Below, piece by piece: positions 28,370 through 36,285 of a DNA stretch of 64,000 nt. The stretch spans positions 62,001-126,000 of the forward strand of contig NZ_NEGK01000007.1 in NCBI RefSeq assembly GCF_002135435.1, given 5' to 3'. Numbering within the stretch: position 1 is the stretch's first letter; each line of letters starts with the position of its first letter. The notes under the pieces are model-generated. The model was not told where the DNA came from. It did no database searches and saw nothing but the letters and a program-made list of their open reading frames with translations. The translations under genes were made by a program, and so were the position numbers. The DNA comes from Acinetobacter sp. ANC 3813 (GTDB taxonomy: Bacteria > Pseudomonadota > Gammaproteobacteria > Pseudomonadales > Moraxellaceae).

Positions 28370-29657
28370 CTGTCATGGTTTCCCGCATTTGCGCTTCGCG
28401 GCAATATTCCGCCAATGTACTCAAACGCTGCTTGGCATTACGGTGAATCGGATTGGTTTCATCCCACGCATAGCCTGCCAAAAGCGAGGCAATCATGCGG
28501 CGGATTTTTTCATCTTGCTTCGTTGAAAATACCACATCTTGAAATTCGCCTGTATACCAAGATTCCACATAGGCGCGGAACACTTGAATACCTTTGCGCA
28601 GCGGTTTTTCATACTGCGCCATCCAGTCCACAGGCTGGCCTTGCAATACTTGATCAACCAAAGGAATGGCCAAGCTGGAAGATTTCAGCGCAATAGTCAC
28701 CCCTGAAGAGAACACAGGATCTAAAAACTCGCCTGCATTGCCGAGCAATGCATAATTATGTGAAGCCAGCTGTTTAACATTGGCAGAATAACCGACCAAT
28801 GTACGGACTGGCGTATCATGCTTGGCATTGCGCAGCACCTTAGACAAACTCACATCATCTGCCAAAATGCGTTTTTGCAAAGCTTCTAAATCGTAATCTG
28901 GGCTGCTGTCATAACCATATTTTTCAAAAAAGTCTTGTTCTGCAACCACACCGAATGATGAACGGCCATCGGCAAAAGGAATCAGCCAATACCATGCGCG
29001 GTGATCTTTTTCATGTACCGCAATCAAGATTTTTTCACGATCAAATTCTGGATCATCCAAAATACCGTCTTCAATATGCGTAAATACAGCGCGGCGTACA
29101 GGGAAATCTGACGGGCTTTCTAAATCTAAAAATTTTGGTAAAATTCGACCAAAGCCGCTGGCATCCAGCAGGAACTTGCCTTGAATTTGATAAGGCTGAC
29201 CTTGTTCATCTTTAACCGTTAACATGGGATGCGCGCTGTCTACATCGACAGCTGTCACTTCATGACCGAAGCGGATGTCTGCCCCCATTTTGCCTGCCTG
29301 CTGCGCCAGCAGATGGTCAAAATTGGCACGGCGCACTTGCCATGTGGTGCCTGGGCCTTCACTGAATTTTTGAGTAAAATCGTAGAAACTGCGCTGCGGG
29401 CCTTTTAAGAAAGCTGCACCGTTTTTAAATTGAAATGCATATTCTTCGACATGCTCGCGCACGGTGTCCAGCAGACCTGCTTCTTCCAGAAAGACCATCG
29501 ACTGCGGCAGCAAGGATTCCCCAATAGAAAAGCGCGGAAAATATTGTTTTTCGATCACCGTCACTTGATAGCCTTTTTGACGCAGCAGCGCTGCCGCTGA
29601 ACTGCCCGAAGGCCCCGCGCCAATAATTAAGACATCTGTTTGCTGCAGTGTGCTCAT
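28359..29657 (-). CDS. FAD-dependent oxidoreductase (tryptophan-halogenase-like fold)
   Basis: The 432-residue flavoprotein begins with the dinucleotide-binding motif VLIIGAGPSGSSAAALL. ENSV-type signatures of the halogenase/geranylgeranyl-reductase group follow: FSIGESLLPQSM, and a GNAGEFLDPVFSSGVTIAL block for the second FAD contact. The tryptophan-halogenase lysine and WxWxIP patterns are not clear, apart from YWLIPFADG, so halogenation is doubtful. Such enzymes are regular members of aryl polyene clusters and may hydroxylate or oxidise the aryl head or chain. It lies 19 bp after the exporter gene. Confidence 0.85.
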   Translation of the reverse strand: MSTLQQTDVLIIGAGPSGSSAAALLRQKGYQVTVIEKQYFPRFSIGESLLPQSMVFLEEAGLLDTVREHVEEYAFQFKNGAAFLKGPQRSFYDFTQKFSEGPGTTWQVRRANFDHLLAQQAGKMGADIRFGHEVTAVDVDSAHPMLTVKDEQGQPYQIQGKFLLDASGFGRILPKFLDLESPSDFPVRRAVFTHIEDGILDDPEFDREKILIAVHEKDHRAWYWLIPFADGRSSFGVVAEQDFFEKYGYDSSPDYDLEALQKRILADDVSLSKVLRNAKHDTPVRTLVGYSANVKQLASHNYALLGNAGEFLDPVFSSGVTIALKSSSLAIPLVDQVLQGQPVDWMAQYEKPLRKGIQVFRAYVESWYTGEFQDVVFSTKQDEKIRRMIASLLAGYAWDETNPIHRNAKQRLSTLAEYCREAQMRETMTDGT

Positions 29658-29676
29658 TGCACTATTACCTTTTTAC

Positions 29677-32001
29677 TCAGCTCTTTGGCTGATATTGCTG
29701 AACCACAACATGTTCTGCATCCGAGGATGTAAACAATGTTGCATAAATAAATGAAAAAATGACCCCAAGCAGCACCGTCAAGCCAAAACTGTGAATGGCA
29801 TAGGTATGGCTGAAGGACAGCAGTCCGAATCCAAATAAGGTTGACATCATGCATAGAAACAGCGCCATGCCGACCACTTGCGGATGGTCGTGTCCATGAC
29901 GGTAAAAAATCGCATAGTCCACCCCAATGCCGATAATCAGAAAAGTACCCATAATGCTGAACAGATTAATTTCTACGCCTAGCCAAGCCTGTATTGCAAA
30001 CGCCGTCATCAGCGCCATGGTCACTGGCAGCACCAGCGGGAGGATGGATTTTTTCCCATACAGCAGTCCCAAGCCAATGGCTAAAATTGCCAAAGCGCTC
30101 AATAGCAGCCACTGCGCTTGTATCCGATGCTGCTGAAATAGCTCAGACAGCTCATCGACTGGCCGCAGCAGCTGCACATTGTGATTACTTAATTTTTGCA
30201 AAGCAGCCACATCATGCACATTTTGCAGCATGACTAAACGCTGGGTAGAACTCATCTGTAAAAAATGCAATGGATGATCTTGAAGCACAGTATCACTCAG
30301 CAGCGGCTGATGCTTCAAGTTTGCCTGCCAATTCAAAACGTCAGACTCATTCAGCTGCAGCGCCTGCGCATAATCACGCAATGCCTGCTCAGGAATAGCC
30401 TGAAGCATAGCCACATTCTGCTTTTGCTGCGCCAGCGCCGGCACCCACTGCCCCAGCGCCTGTACCGCATCTAATTTTCCAGCCTGCTGCAATACAGACA
30501 GCTGATCCAGTAAGTGCTGTTCATTGCGCTCTAATTCTGCAGGTGTTTTACCTTGCACTACAAAATAATCACTGCCCTGCTGCTGCATAAAGCGTTCGCG
30601 CACATACTGATCTTCCTGTTTTAAGCGTTGATCCATACTTTGCAAATTACGGATGTCATCATTGCTTTTTAAGAACAGTAAACTGCTGCCGGTCACTGCA
30701 ACAATCAGCGCCATCAAGACATAGCGTAAGCGATTGCGCGCTTGAATGTAGTTGCGCGCATGCCCAATAAAACTCAGCATGCGAATTGCAGGTTCTGCAT
30801 TTAAAGCAGGCAAGCGCGGCAGCAGTAAAATACTGGTAATCCATGCCGCGCTCAGGCCGACCATAGAGAACACTGCGATCTGCTTAAAGCCCGGAAATGG
30901 CGTAAAGCTCAGCACCACATAAGCCAGCAGTGTGGTCATCAGACCCACAAATAAGCTTGGCAATAATGGCTTTAAAACGGCAAAACCATCAATGTTACGG
31001 TGCTGCGACTGCATCGCCATAAAGTAAAATGAAAAATCCACACAAACGCCAATCAAACTGGCGCCAAAGACCAAAGTCATTAAATGAATTTCGCCAAAAA
31101 TACTATAAGTAACGGCAAATGCAACCAAGCTGCCCGTGCCCACAGCGATCATTTCTGTCAGCATGGGGCGGATTGAACGAAAGCCAAACCATAACAAAAG
31201 CAGAATGCCTAGGGTTGAACCGACACCAATCGTCGAAATTTCTTCTTTGGCAGAGTTTGTACCAAATTGCGCAAACAGCAGTGTTCCTGTCCAATGCGGT
31301 TTAACCTGCAATTGGCGCAGCTGCTGATTCATCTGCTGTATAAAAGCATCGGTCTGTTCTTGATAGGCAATGCTGTAAGGACTGTTCTTGAGCTGCAGCA
31401 CCACCAATCTTGAAACACCCTGCTCATCACGCTTGGTGGCAAAGCCCTGTTCTAGGCTAATATCCGAATTATTCTGTAACGCGCTGAGCCCCATCGCATA
31501 GCGGGGAAACAGCAAGAGCGGATCACTTTGCAGCATTTCTGCCGTAACCGGCATGCCCGGACTCATCAATTGCAATAAGCCTTGATCCGCTAAGGTGGCA
31601 TAATCTTGGTGCTGCAGCAGTTCACGGTCACTCTGGGTCAACAGCCCTGCCTTGTGCTGATACAGCAGTTTAGCAAATTTGTCATAGTCCAGCTGAGGGC
31701 GCACAGGCTGAAATAGCTGGCTTTGATTGGCCTGCGTTTTCAGTATTTTCGTTGCCTGATCCAGCTGCTGGTCATTTTGAGCATCCAGCACCACAAAGAC
31801 TTTGTCATTCAGCTGATTGCTGACATAGTTCTGCGCACGCTCCAGATTCGCATCTTGATGTGTTTCTGGTAGCAAGGCAAAAATATTGGTCTGAATTTTA
31901 ATGCCATTGTTCAGCCATGCCGCAGCTAAAACCACCGCAATGACACAGAGTACAACCAGCCAAATGGCGGTAAATTTATTTTGCCAATTGGAAAAGCGCA
32001 T
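29677..32001 (-). CDS. MMPL/RND-family lipid exporter (APE cluster)
   Basis: The 774-residue protein has the RND layout: helix 1 at residues about 13-30, a periplasmic loop, five helices, a second cytosolic break near residue 410, then a second periplasmic loop and five helices. Conserved FGASLIGVCVDFSFYFMAM and FLIIGIGVDYAIFYRHG segments, each with the aspartate of MMPL transporters, are visible in the two halves. It probably flips or exports the finished aryl polyene lipid across the inner membrane using the proton gradient. It overlaps the LolA-like gene by 26 bp. Confidence 0.9.
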   Translation of the reverse strand: MRFSNWQNKFTAIWLVVLCVIAVVLAAAWLNNGIKIQTNIFALLPETHQDANLERAQNYVSNQLNDKVFVVLDAQNDQQLDQATKILKTQANQSQLFQPVRPQLDYDKFAKLLYQHKAGLLTQSDRELLQHQDYATLADQGLLQLMSPGMPVTAEMLQSDPLLLFPRYAMGLSALQNNSDISLEQGFATKRDEQGVSRLVVLQLKNSPYSIAYQEQTDAFIQQMNQQLRQLQVKPHWTGTLLFAQFGTNSAKEEISTIGVGSTLGILLLLWFGFRSIRPMLTEMIAVGTGSLVAFAVTYSIFGEIHLMTLVFGASLIGVCVDFSFYFMAMQSQHRNIDGFAVLKPLLPSLFVGLMTTLLAYVVLSFTPFPGFKQIAVFSMVGLSAAWITSILLLPRLPALNAEPAIRMLSFIGHARNYIQARNRLRYVLMALIVAVTGSSLLFLKSNDDIRNLQSMDQRLKQEDQYVRERFMQQQGSDYFVVQGKTPAELERNEQHLLDQLSVLQQAGKLDAVQALGQWVPALAQQKQNVAMLQAIPEQALRDYAQALQLNESDVLNWQANLKHQPLLSDTVLQDHPLHFLQMSSTQRLVMLQNVHDVAALQKLSNHNVQLLRPVDELSELFQQHRIQAQWLLLSALAILAIGLGLLYGKKSILPLVLPVTMALMTAFAIQAWLGVEINLFSIMGTFLIIGIGVDYAIFYRHGHDHPQVVGMALFLCMMSTLFGFGLLSFSHTYAIHSFGLTVLLGVIFSFIYATLFTSSDAEHVVVQQYQPKS

Positions 32002-32620
32002 TTTCCGCAGCCGTTAAAGTTTGAGGTTGAGCGCTTTGCTGACTAAAACGGATGACCGTGCTGTTATTGGCCTGTTCCTGAATCACAATGCGGTTTACAT
32101 AACGCTGGCCTTGGGCATCAACACGGACAAACAGTTTTTTAAATAAACTGCTCTTTGGCGTCAGCACCACATTCCACTGTGCAGGACTGTAATTGGCTGA
32201 AACTACGTTAAAGTTTTTCGCCAGTGCCGCTTCATTGCCAGACATCAGTTGTAAAAACATGGTCGCTACAGAACCATAAGGCGTTTTATCAACTGCAATC
32301 TGGCTTGAAGTACGCTGGGTTTTTTGCACCAGCTTCTGCGGCGTCACGATTAAATCTGCTTTCACAGGGCTTTGAATTTGCCACAATACGCCCTGATTTT
32401 TACTGAACAGCACTTCGCCTTTCGAGACATAGGTTTTATTCAGCGAAGCCAATTTTTTCTGCTGTTCAAAATTGGCGCGTACCACTGGCGTTGCCGCCAA
32501 TTGTGAAAAGACCTGCTTTAATTCAGTATTCTGCGCATACCCCGTAGATGTAAATACGGCAGAAGCGGTAATCAAACACAGCGGCAACACCGATTTTAAA
32601 ATAGGAGATCGAAAGTTCAT
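31976..32620 (-). CDS. LolA-like outer-membrane lipid carrier (APE cluster)
   Basis: The periplasmic carrier has a signal peptide (residues about 1-29, ending TGYAQ) and the LolA pattern TPVVRANFEQQKKL, GVLWQIQSPVKADLIVTPQKLV. I set the start at ATG 32620 (MNFRSPILK), with GGAG seven bases upstream. The longer frame to 32653 overlaps the thioesterase and lacks a signal-peptide-like start. About 214 residues. It is distinct from housekeeping LolA by its cluster context and would ferry the hydrophobic product from the MMPL exporter to the outer membrane. Confidence 0.86.
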   Translation of the reverse strand: MNFRSPILKSVLPLCLITASAVFTSTGYAQNTELKQVFSQLAATPVVRANFEQQKKLASLNKTYVSKGEVLFSKNQGVLWQIQSPVKADLIVTPQKLVQKTQRTSSQIAVDKTPYGSVATMFLQLMSGNEAALAKNFNVVSANYSPAQWNVVLTPKSSLFKKLFVRVDAQGQRYVNRIVIQEQANNSTVIRFSQQSAQPQTLTAAENALFQLAK

Positions 32621-32624
32621 GGTA

Positions 32625-33044
32625 CTACTCCGCTTTAAATTCAGACCATGCATTTAAACAGTCCAACAAAATTTGAGGCGACTGATAACACATTTCACGT
32701 GTGGCAATCTGCACCGCCACTTGCGTGGTATAGCCTTTGGTGAGGCGTCTGCCCGACACCGCATCAAAAATCTGATACTCAATTTTCAGGCGGTTTTCCC
32801 ATTCTTTTAAAACTGCGCGCACACGGATTTTCTGTTCAAATTCTATGCCCTGCACATAGCGCACATGGCTTTCAATCACAGGCCATGCATAGCCTGAATC
32901 ACGCATTTGCGTATAGTTATAATGAAACTGATCCAACAGCTTGCAGCGGGCAATTTCAAAATATTTTAAATAGTGCCCATGCCAAACCACATTCATGGTG
33001 TCGACATCATGAAAAGGCACATCAATGATCACATCTGCATGCAT
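32625..33044 (-). CDS. 4HBT-type acyl thioesterase (ApeK-type)
   Basis: The 139-residue hotdog thioesterase has the 4-hydroxybenzoyl-CoA thioesterase signature FHDVDTMNVVWHGHYLKYFE, with the aspartate and histidine of the active site. AAGGA eight bases before ATG supports the start. It is placed 15 bp after the ammonia-lyase and 4 bp before the LolA-like gene. In APE pathways such an enzyme releases, or edits, the acyl chain from the carrier protein. Confidence 0.88.
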   Translation of the reverse strand: MHADVIIDVPFHDVDTMNVVWHGHYLKYFEIARCKLLDQFHYNYTQMRDSGYAWPVIESHVRYVQGIEFEQKIRVRAVLKEWENRLKIEYQIFDAVSGRRLTKGYTTQVAVQIATREMCYQSPQILLDCLNAWSEFKAE

Positions 33045-33059
33045 CGCTTTATCCTTGGC

Positions 33060-34583
33060 TTATACAGCAATGCTGTTCAAAAGTTCTAAATCTTCAAAAC
33101 GGTCAACCAACGCCTGCAGCTCATTTTGTAAAGGGCGATCTTCCTCCACATAGTTGAAGCTTTGAAGCACCCACTGTTGAAATGCTGTTAATACTGGACT
33201 GAGTTCTGTATCTAGGCCTTTCAATTGAACCGCCTGTACCGCAGCACAGCTCAATGCCGCCATTACCTGTTCAGTCAGCGTAATCACACGGCTCGCATCA
33301 CGCGCTGCAATAGTTCCCATACTGACTTTATCCTGATTATGACATTCAGTTGAACGAGAAAAAATGGATGCTGACAAAGTCTGTTTCAGCGCTTCTGCTG
33401 TCCATGCCGACACCCCAATTTGCACGGCTTTAAATCCATGATTCAACGGCAGGCGTTCTGGGCTTGAACCCGTCAAGTTGCGCGGCAGGCCGTTATTCAT
33501 TTTGTAATCGACCAATTGTGCGAGCTGACGGTCCATCAAGTCTGCAATATTGGCAATCATGATTTTTAAACTGTCCATGGCCTGCGCAATATGACCGCCA
33601 TAGAAATGTCCGCCATGCAGTACACGCAAATTCACCGGATCAATCAATGGATTGTCATTGCTGGAATTTAATTCATTTTCAATAAACTGGCGCAGCCACA
33701 CTTTTGAGTCTTCAAACACACCAATAATATGCGGCGCACAGCGCAGTGAGTAGCGGTCCTGCAGACGTGAACTTTGGTGCTCTGTCTGCACTTGGCTGTT
33801 CAGCCAAACACGCAGTTCCGCTGCAATCTGCTGCTGACCAGGATGCGGTTTTTGCGCAAACAATACTTCATCAAAATGACTCGGATTGCCTTCCAGCGCC
33901 AAGACATTCAATGCTGTCACCATGGTACTGGCCAAAGCAATCTGTTCTGCTTTTTTATAGTTCAAGCAAGCAATGGCGGTCATCACTGCTGTACCATTCA
34001 TCAAGGCTAAACCCTCTTTAGGGCGCATCACTAAAGGCTGCATGCCTTTTTCGGCATACACCTCTGCAATGGGTACAATCTTGCCTTGGTAATAAACATC
34101 ACGCTCGCCTACCAGCGCACCAGCAATATAAGACAATGGGGTTAAATCACCGCTAGCGCCGACAGAACCTTCAGATGGAATAACTGGAATCACATCTTCA
34201 TTCAGCATCCACGCCAAACGCTGCAGCAAGGCGTGCGATACACCTGAATAGCCGCGTGCCAGCGAACATAAACGCACTGCGACCACTGCACGCGCGGTGA
34301 TTAAATCCAAATTTTGGCCCATACCGCAGCCATGAAAACGTGACAAATGCAAAGGCAGTTCATTCACCTGATGCGGCGGAATTTCCACAAGGCAAGAATC
34401 GCCATAGCCTGTGGTTACGCCATAAATTACGCCTTCATCCTGCAATAACTGATCGAGAAAATCTGCGCCGCGCTGAATCAATGCATTCCACTCATCTGAA
34501 GCCGGCAGCGCTACTTGATGTTCTTTACGCGCAACAGCCACAATATCCTCAATGCTGAGCGGTGTTTCCCCAATCGTTAACAC
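33060..34583 (-). CDS. Aromatic amino acid ammonia-lyase (HAL/PAL/TAL family)
   Basis: The 507-residue enzyme makes its own MIO cofactor from Ala143-Ser144-Gly145 (GSVGASGDLTPLS). It has the catalytic tyrosine in YGVTTGYGD (residues 54-62), NSSNDNP and DKVSMGTIAARDA. The residues that sort histidine, tyrosine and phenylalanine lyases lie in LHLSRFHGCG (about 78-87). They read F-H where histidine lyases have S-H, so a simple HutH is unlikely, but tyrosine versus phenylalanine cannot be decided. No hut genes are nearby. GTG 34583 follows AAGGA at eight bases. It probably supplies 4-coumarate or cinnamate as starter, as in flexirubin-type clusters. Confidence 0.88.
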   Translation of the reverse strand: MLTIGETPLSIEDIVAVARKEHQVALPASDEWNALIQRGADFLDQLLQDEGVIYGVTTGYGDSCLVEIPPHQVNELPLHLSRFHGCGMGQNLDLITARAVVAVRLCSLARGYSGVSHALLQRLAWMLNEDVIPVIPSEGSVGASGDLTPLSYIAGALVGERDVYYQGKIVPIAEVYAEKGMQPLVMRPKEGLALMNGTAVMTAIACLNYKKAEQIALASTMVTALNVLALEGNPSHFDEVLFAQKPHPGQQQIAAELRVWLNSQVQTEHQSSRLQDRYSLRCAPHIIGVFEDSKVWLRQFIENELNSSNDNPLIDPVNLRVLHGGHFYGGHIAQAMDSLKIMIANIADLMDRQLAQLVDYKMNNGLPRNLTGSSPERLPLNHGFKAVQIGVSAWTAEALKQTLSASIFSRSTECHNQDKVSMGTIAARDASRVITLTEQVMAALSCAAVQAVQLKGLDTELSPVLTAFQQWVLQSFNYVEEDRPLQNELQALVDRFEDLELLNSIAV

Positions 34584-34588
34584 AAGAC

Positions 34589-35533
34589 TTATCCTTTATT
34601 CCAAAAATTATAAAAATTAAACCATTGATACGGCGCGCGCATGCAGTGCTGTTCCAGCAGCTGCACATATTGCCGCGTGGTCTGCTGCATGGCTTGCATA
34701 CGCTCTTTACGCGGCCAGTTCAGCTGATCTGCCACTTTATGAATATGCACTTCAAAATGTTCCTGCGCTCGATAGCAAAATACCGCCAATACGGGCGCTT
34801 TCAGCAAGCTCGCTAAAATCCACGCGCCTTGCGGCCACAGCGCCTGCTCACCTAAAAACTCAACGGGCTGCACACGGCCAGACTGAACAGGCACACGGTC
34901 TGCAGCCACAATCACCCACTCGCCTTGATCGAGCTTATCTTGCAGAATCAATGCGGTTTCTATACCCAGTTCATCTACAGACACCAAATTCACATCGGCA
35001 TGGTCATTCAGCTTTTTTAAAAACTCATTAAATTTTGTGGCGTGCTTTTGGTAGACCAGCACATTAATTTTTTGCGGATGCTCAGATTTCACCGCGCGCA
35101 GCAACTCTATATTGCCAAAATGCGACACCACAATCACTGCGCCTTTTTGGTAATGTGCTCGGAAATGTTCATGTCCATGCAAACGCAGGCTTTGCTCAGG
35201 GACATTCCCGAGCCAGCCTTCAATTTTGTCCAAGATGCATTCGCCAAACTGCATAAGATGCGTATAGGTCTGCCCCATTTTTGGCTCAGACACGAATGGT
35301 GATTGACTGCCCGCAAAATGATGCAGCTTTTTTAAATATAATAAAGAAGCTTGGCGTGCTGTGTTTGAAAACAGCCAATACCATAAGATCACAAAATACA
35401 GTACCAATCTGCACAGCCAGCGTCCGCCCAAGCGGTAAAAGCCCAGCATCAGCATTAAGGGAAGCATGCCGCCACGCTCTTTGATGCTGCTCCATTTGGG
35501 AGTCTTTTGTTCTGACACGTTTTGCTCTGACAC
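34589..35533 (-). CDS. LpxL/HtrB-like lipid acyltransferase (APE cluster)
   Basis: The protein belongs to the lysophospholipid/lipid A acyltransferase group, with an N-terminal membrane segment (LVLYFVILWYWLF), VVSHFGNIELLRA (an H-x4-E form of the catalytic motif) and VIVAADRVPVQSGR. I start it at GTG 35533, just after the glycosyltransferase stop; GTG 35518 is also possible. The frame stays open for another 102 bp inside the upstream gene but there is no need for that part. E. coli-type APE clusters often have a glycosyltransferase-acyltransferase fusion; here the two are separate frames. Length about 314 residues. It would acylate the polyene-bearing lipid. Confidence 0.85.
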   Translation of the reverse strand: MSEQNVSEQKTPKWSSIKERGGMLPLMLMLGFYRLGGRWLCRLVLYFVILWYWLFSNTARQASLLYLKKLHHFAGSQSPFVSEPKMGQTYTHLMQFGECILDKIEGWLGNVPEQSLRLHGHEHFRAHYQKGAVIVVSHFGNIELLRAVKSEHPQKINVLVYQKHATKFNEFLKKLNDHADVNLVSVDELGIETALILQDKLDQGEWVIVAADRVPVQSGRVQPVEFLGEQALWPQGAWILASLLKAPVLAVFCYRAQEHFEVHIHKVADQLNWPRKERMQAMQQTTRQYVQLLEQHCMRAPYQWFNFYNFWNKG

Positions 35534-35535
35534 GC

Positions 35536-36270
35536 TTAGTCTTTCACTTTGTAATATAGCAATTTGGGCAACCGCATCAGCATGCCGCCCAATAAGCGGC
35601 TGTGCGCGCGCGCCATGCCCAAATTGTCCCGCCAAACATTAAAATGAGAAATACCATCTTTTGGATAGATAACCCTTGTCGGCACATTCACAAAGGGTAC
35701 ATTTTTCCATTTCAAACGCACCAAAATTTCAGAATCAAAGCCCATGCGCGGCTGAAATTTCGCGCTATTCAGCACCTTTACAGTCTGCGCCAGCGGATAA
35801 ACCCGAAAACCGCACATACTGTCTTTAATTTCAAAGGATAGGCTGTTAATCCACACCCAAATGTGCGTAGCATAACGGCCATATAGCCGTTTTTTCGGCA
35901 CAGATTCATCAAAAATAGGCTGACCAATCACCATCGCTTCAGGATGCAGCTGTGAAGCATCTAAAAAGCGCTGAATATCATTCCAGTCGTGCTGACCATC
36001 CGAGTCTAATTGCAGCGCGTGACTATAACCCTGTTTATACGCATGCTGCAGGCCCGTCATGACCGCCCCACCTTTGCCTTGATTGACTTCATGCTCTACC
36101 AAATCCAACAATGGATTTTCTGCTGCCAGCTGACGTAAAACAGCTGTACATTCAGCGTCACTGCCATCGTTCACCATAATGATAGGCAGCTGAAAAGCAT
36201 TTAGATGTGCAGTCAAGGCCGCCAAATAGTGCGGATGGTTATACACAGGAATTACAAAGCAATGCTGCAT
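35536..36270 (-). CDS. GT2-family glycosyltransferase (APE cluster)
   Basis: The 244-residue enzyme has a GT-A fold: FVIPVYNHPHYL, MVNDGSDAEC, GKGGAVMTGL and the QLDSDGQHD segment carrying the metal-binding DxD. There are no membrane helices, but the last residues are basic and aromatic (RLPKLLYYKV), so it may sit on the membrane surface. GAGGG seven bases before ATG gives a strong start. It probably adds a sugar to the lipid anchor of the aryl polyene. The next gene starts immediately after its stop. Confidence 0.9.
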   Translation of the reverse strand: MQHCFVIPVYNHPHYLAALTAHLNAFQLPIIMVNDGSDAECTAVLRQLAAENPLLDLVEHEVNQGKGGAVMTGLQHAYKQGYSHALQLDSDGQHDWNDIQRFLDASQLHPEAMVIGQPIFDESVPKKRLYGRYATHIWVWINSLSFEIKDSMCGFRVYPLAQTVKVLNSAKFQPRMGFDSEILVRLKWKNVPFVNVPTRVIYPKDGISHFNVWRDNLGMARAHSRLLGGMLMRLPKLLYYKVKD

Positions 36271-36285
36271 TTTTATACCCTCGGC

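Noticed and set aside
28359..29657. Tryptophan halogenase making a halogenated pigment
   Set aside because: The fold is similar but the halogenase-specific lysine and tryptophan motifs are not clearly present; a general flavin oxidoreductase is safer.
33060..34583. Histidine ammonia-lyase HutH of a hut operon
   Set aside because: No other hut genes are present, the substrate-selecting segment does not read S-H, and the gene is embedded in a polyene cluster.
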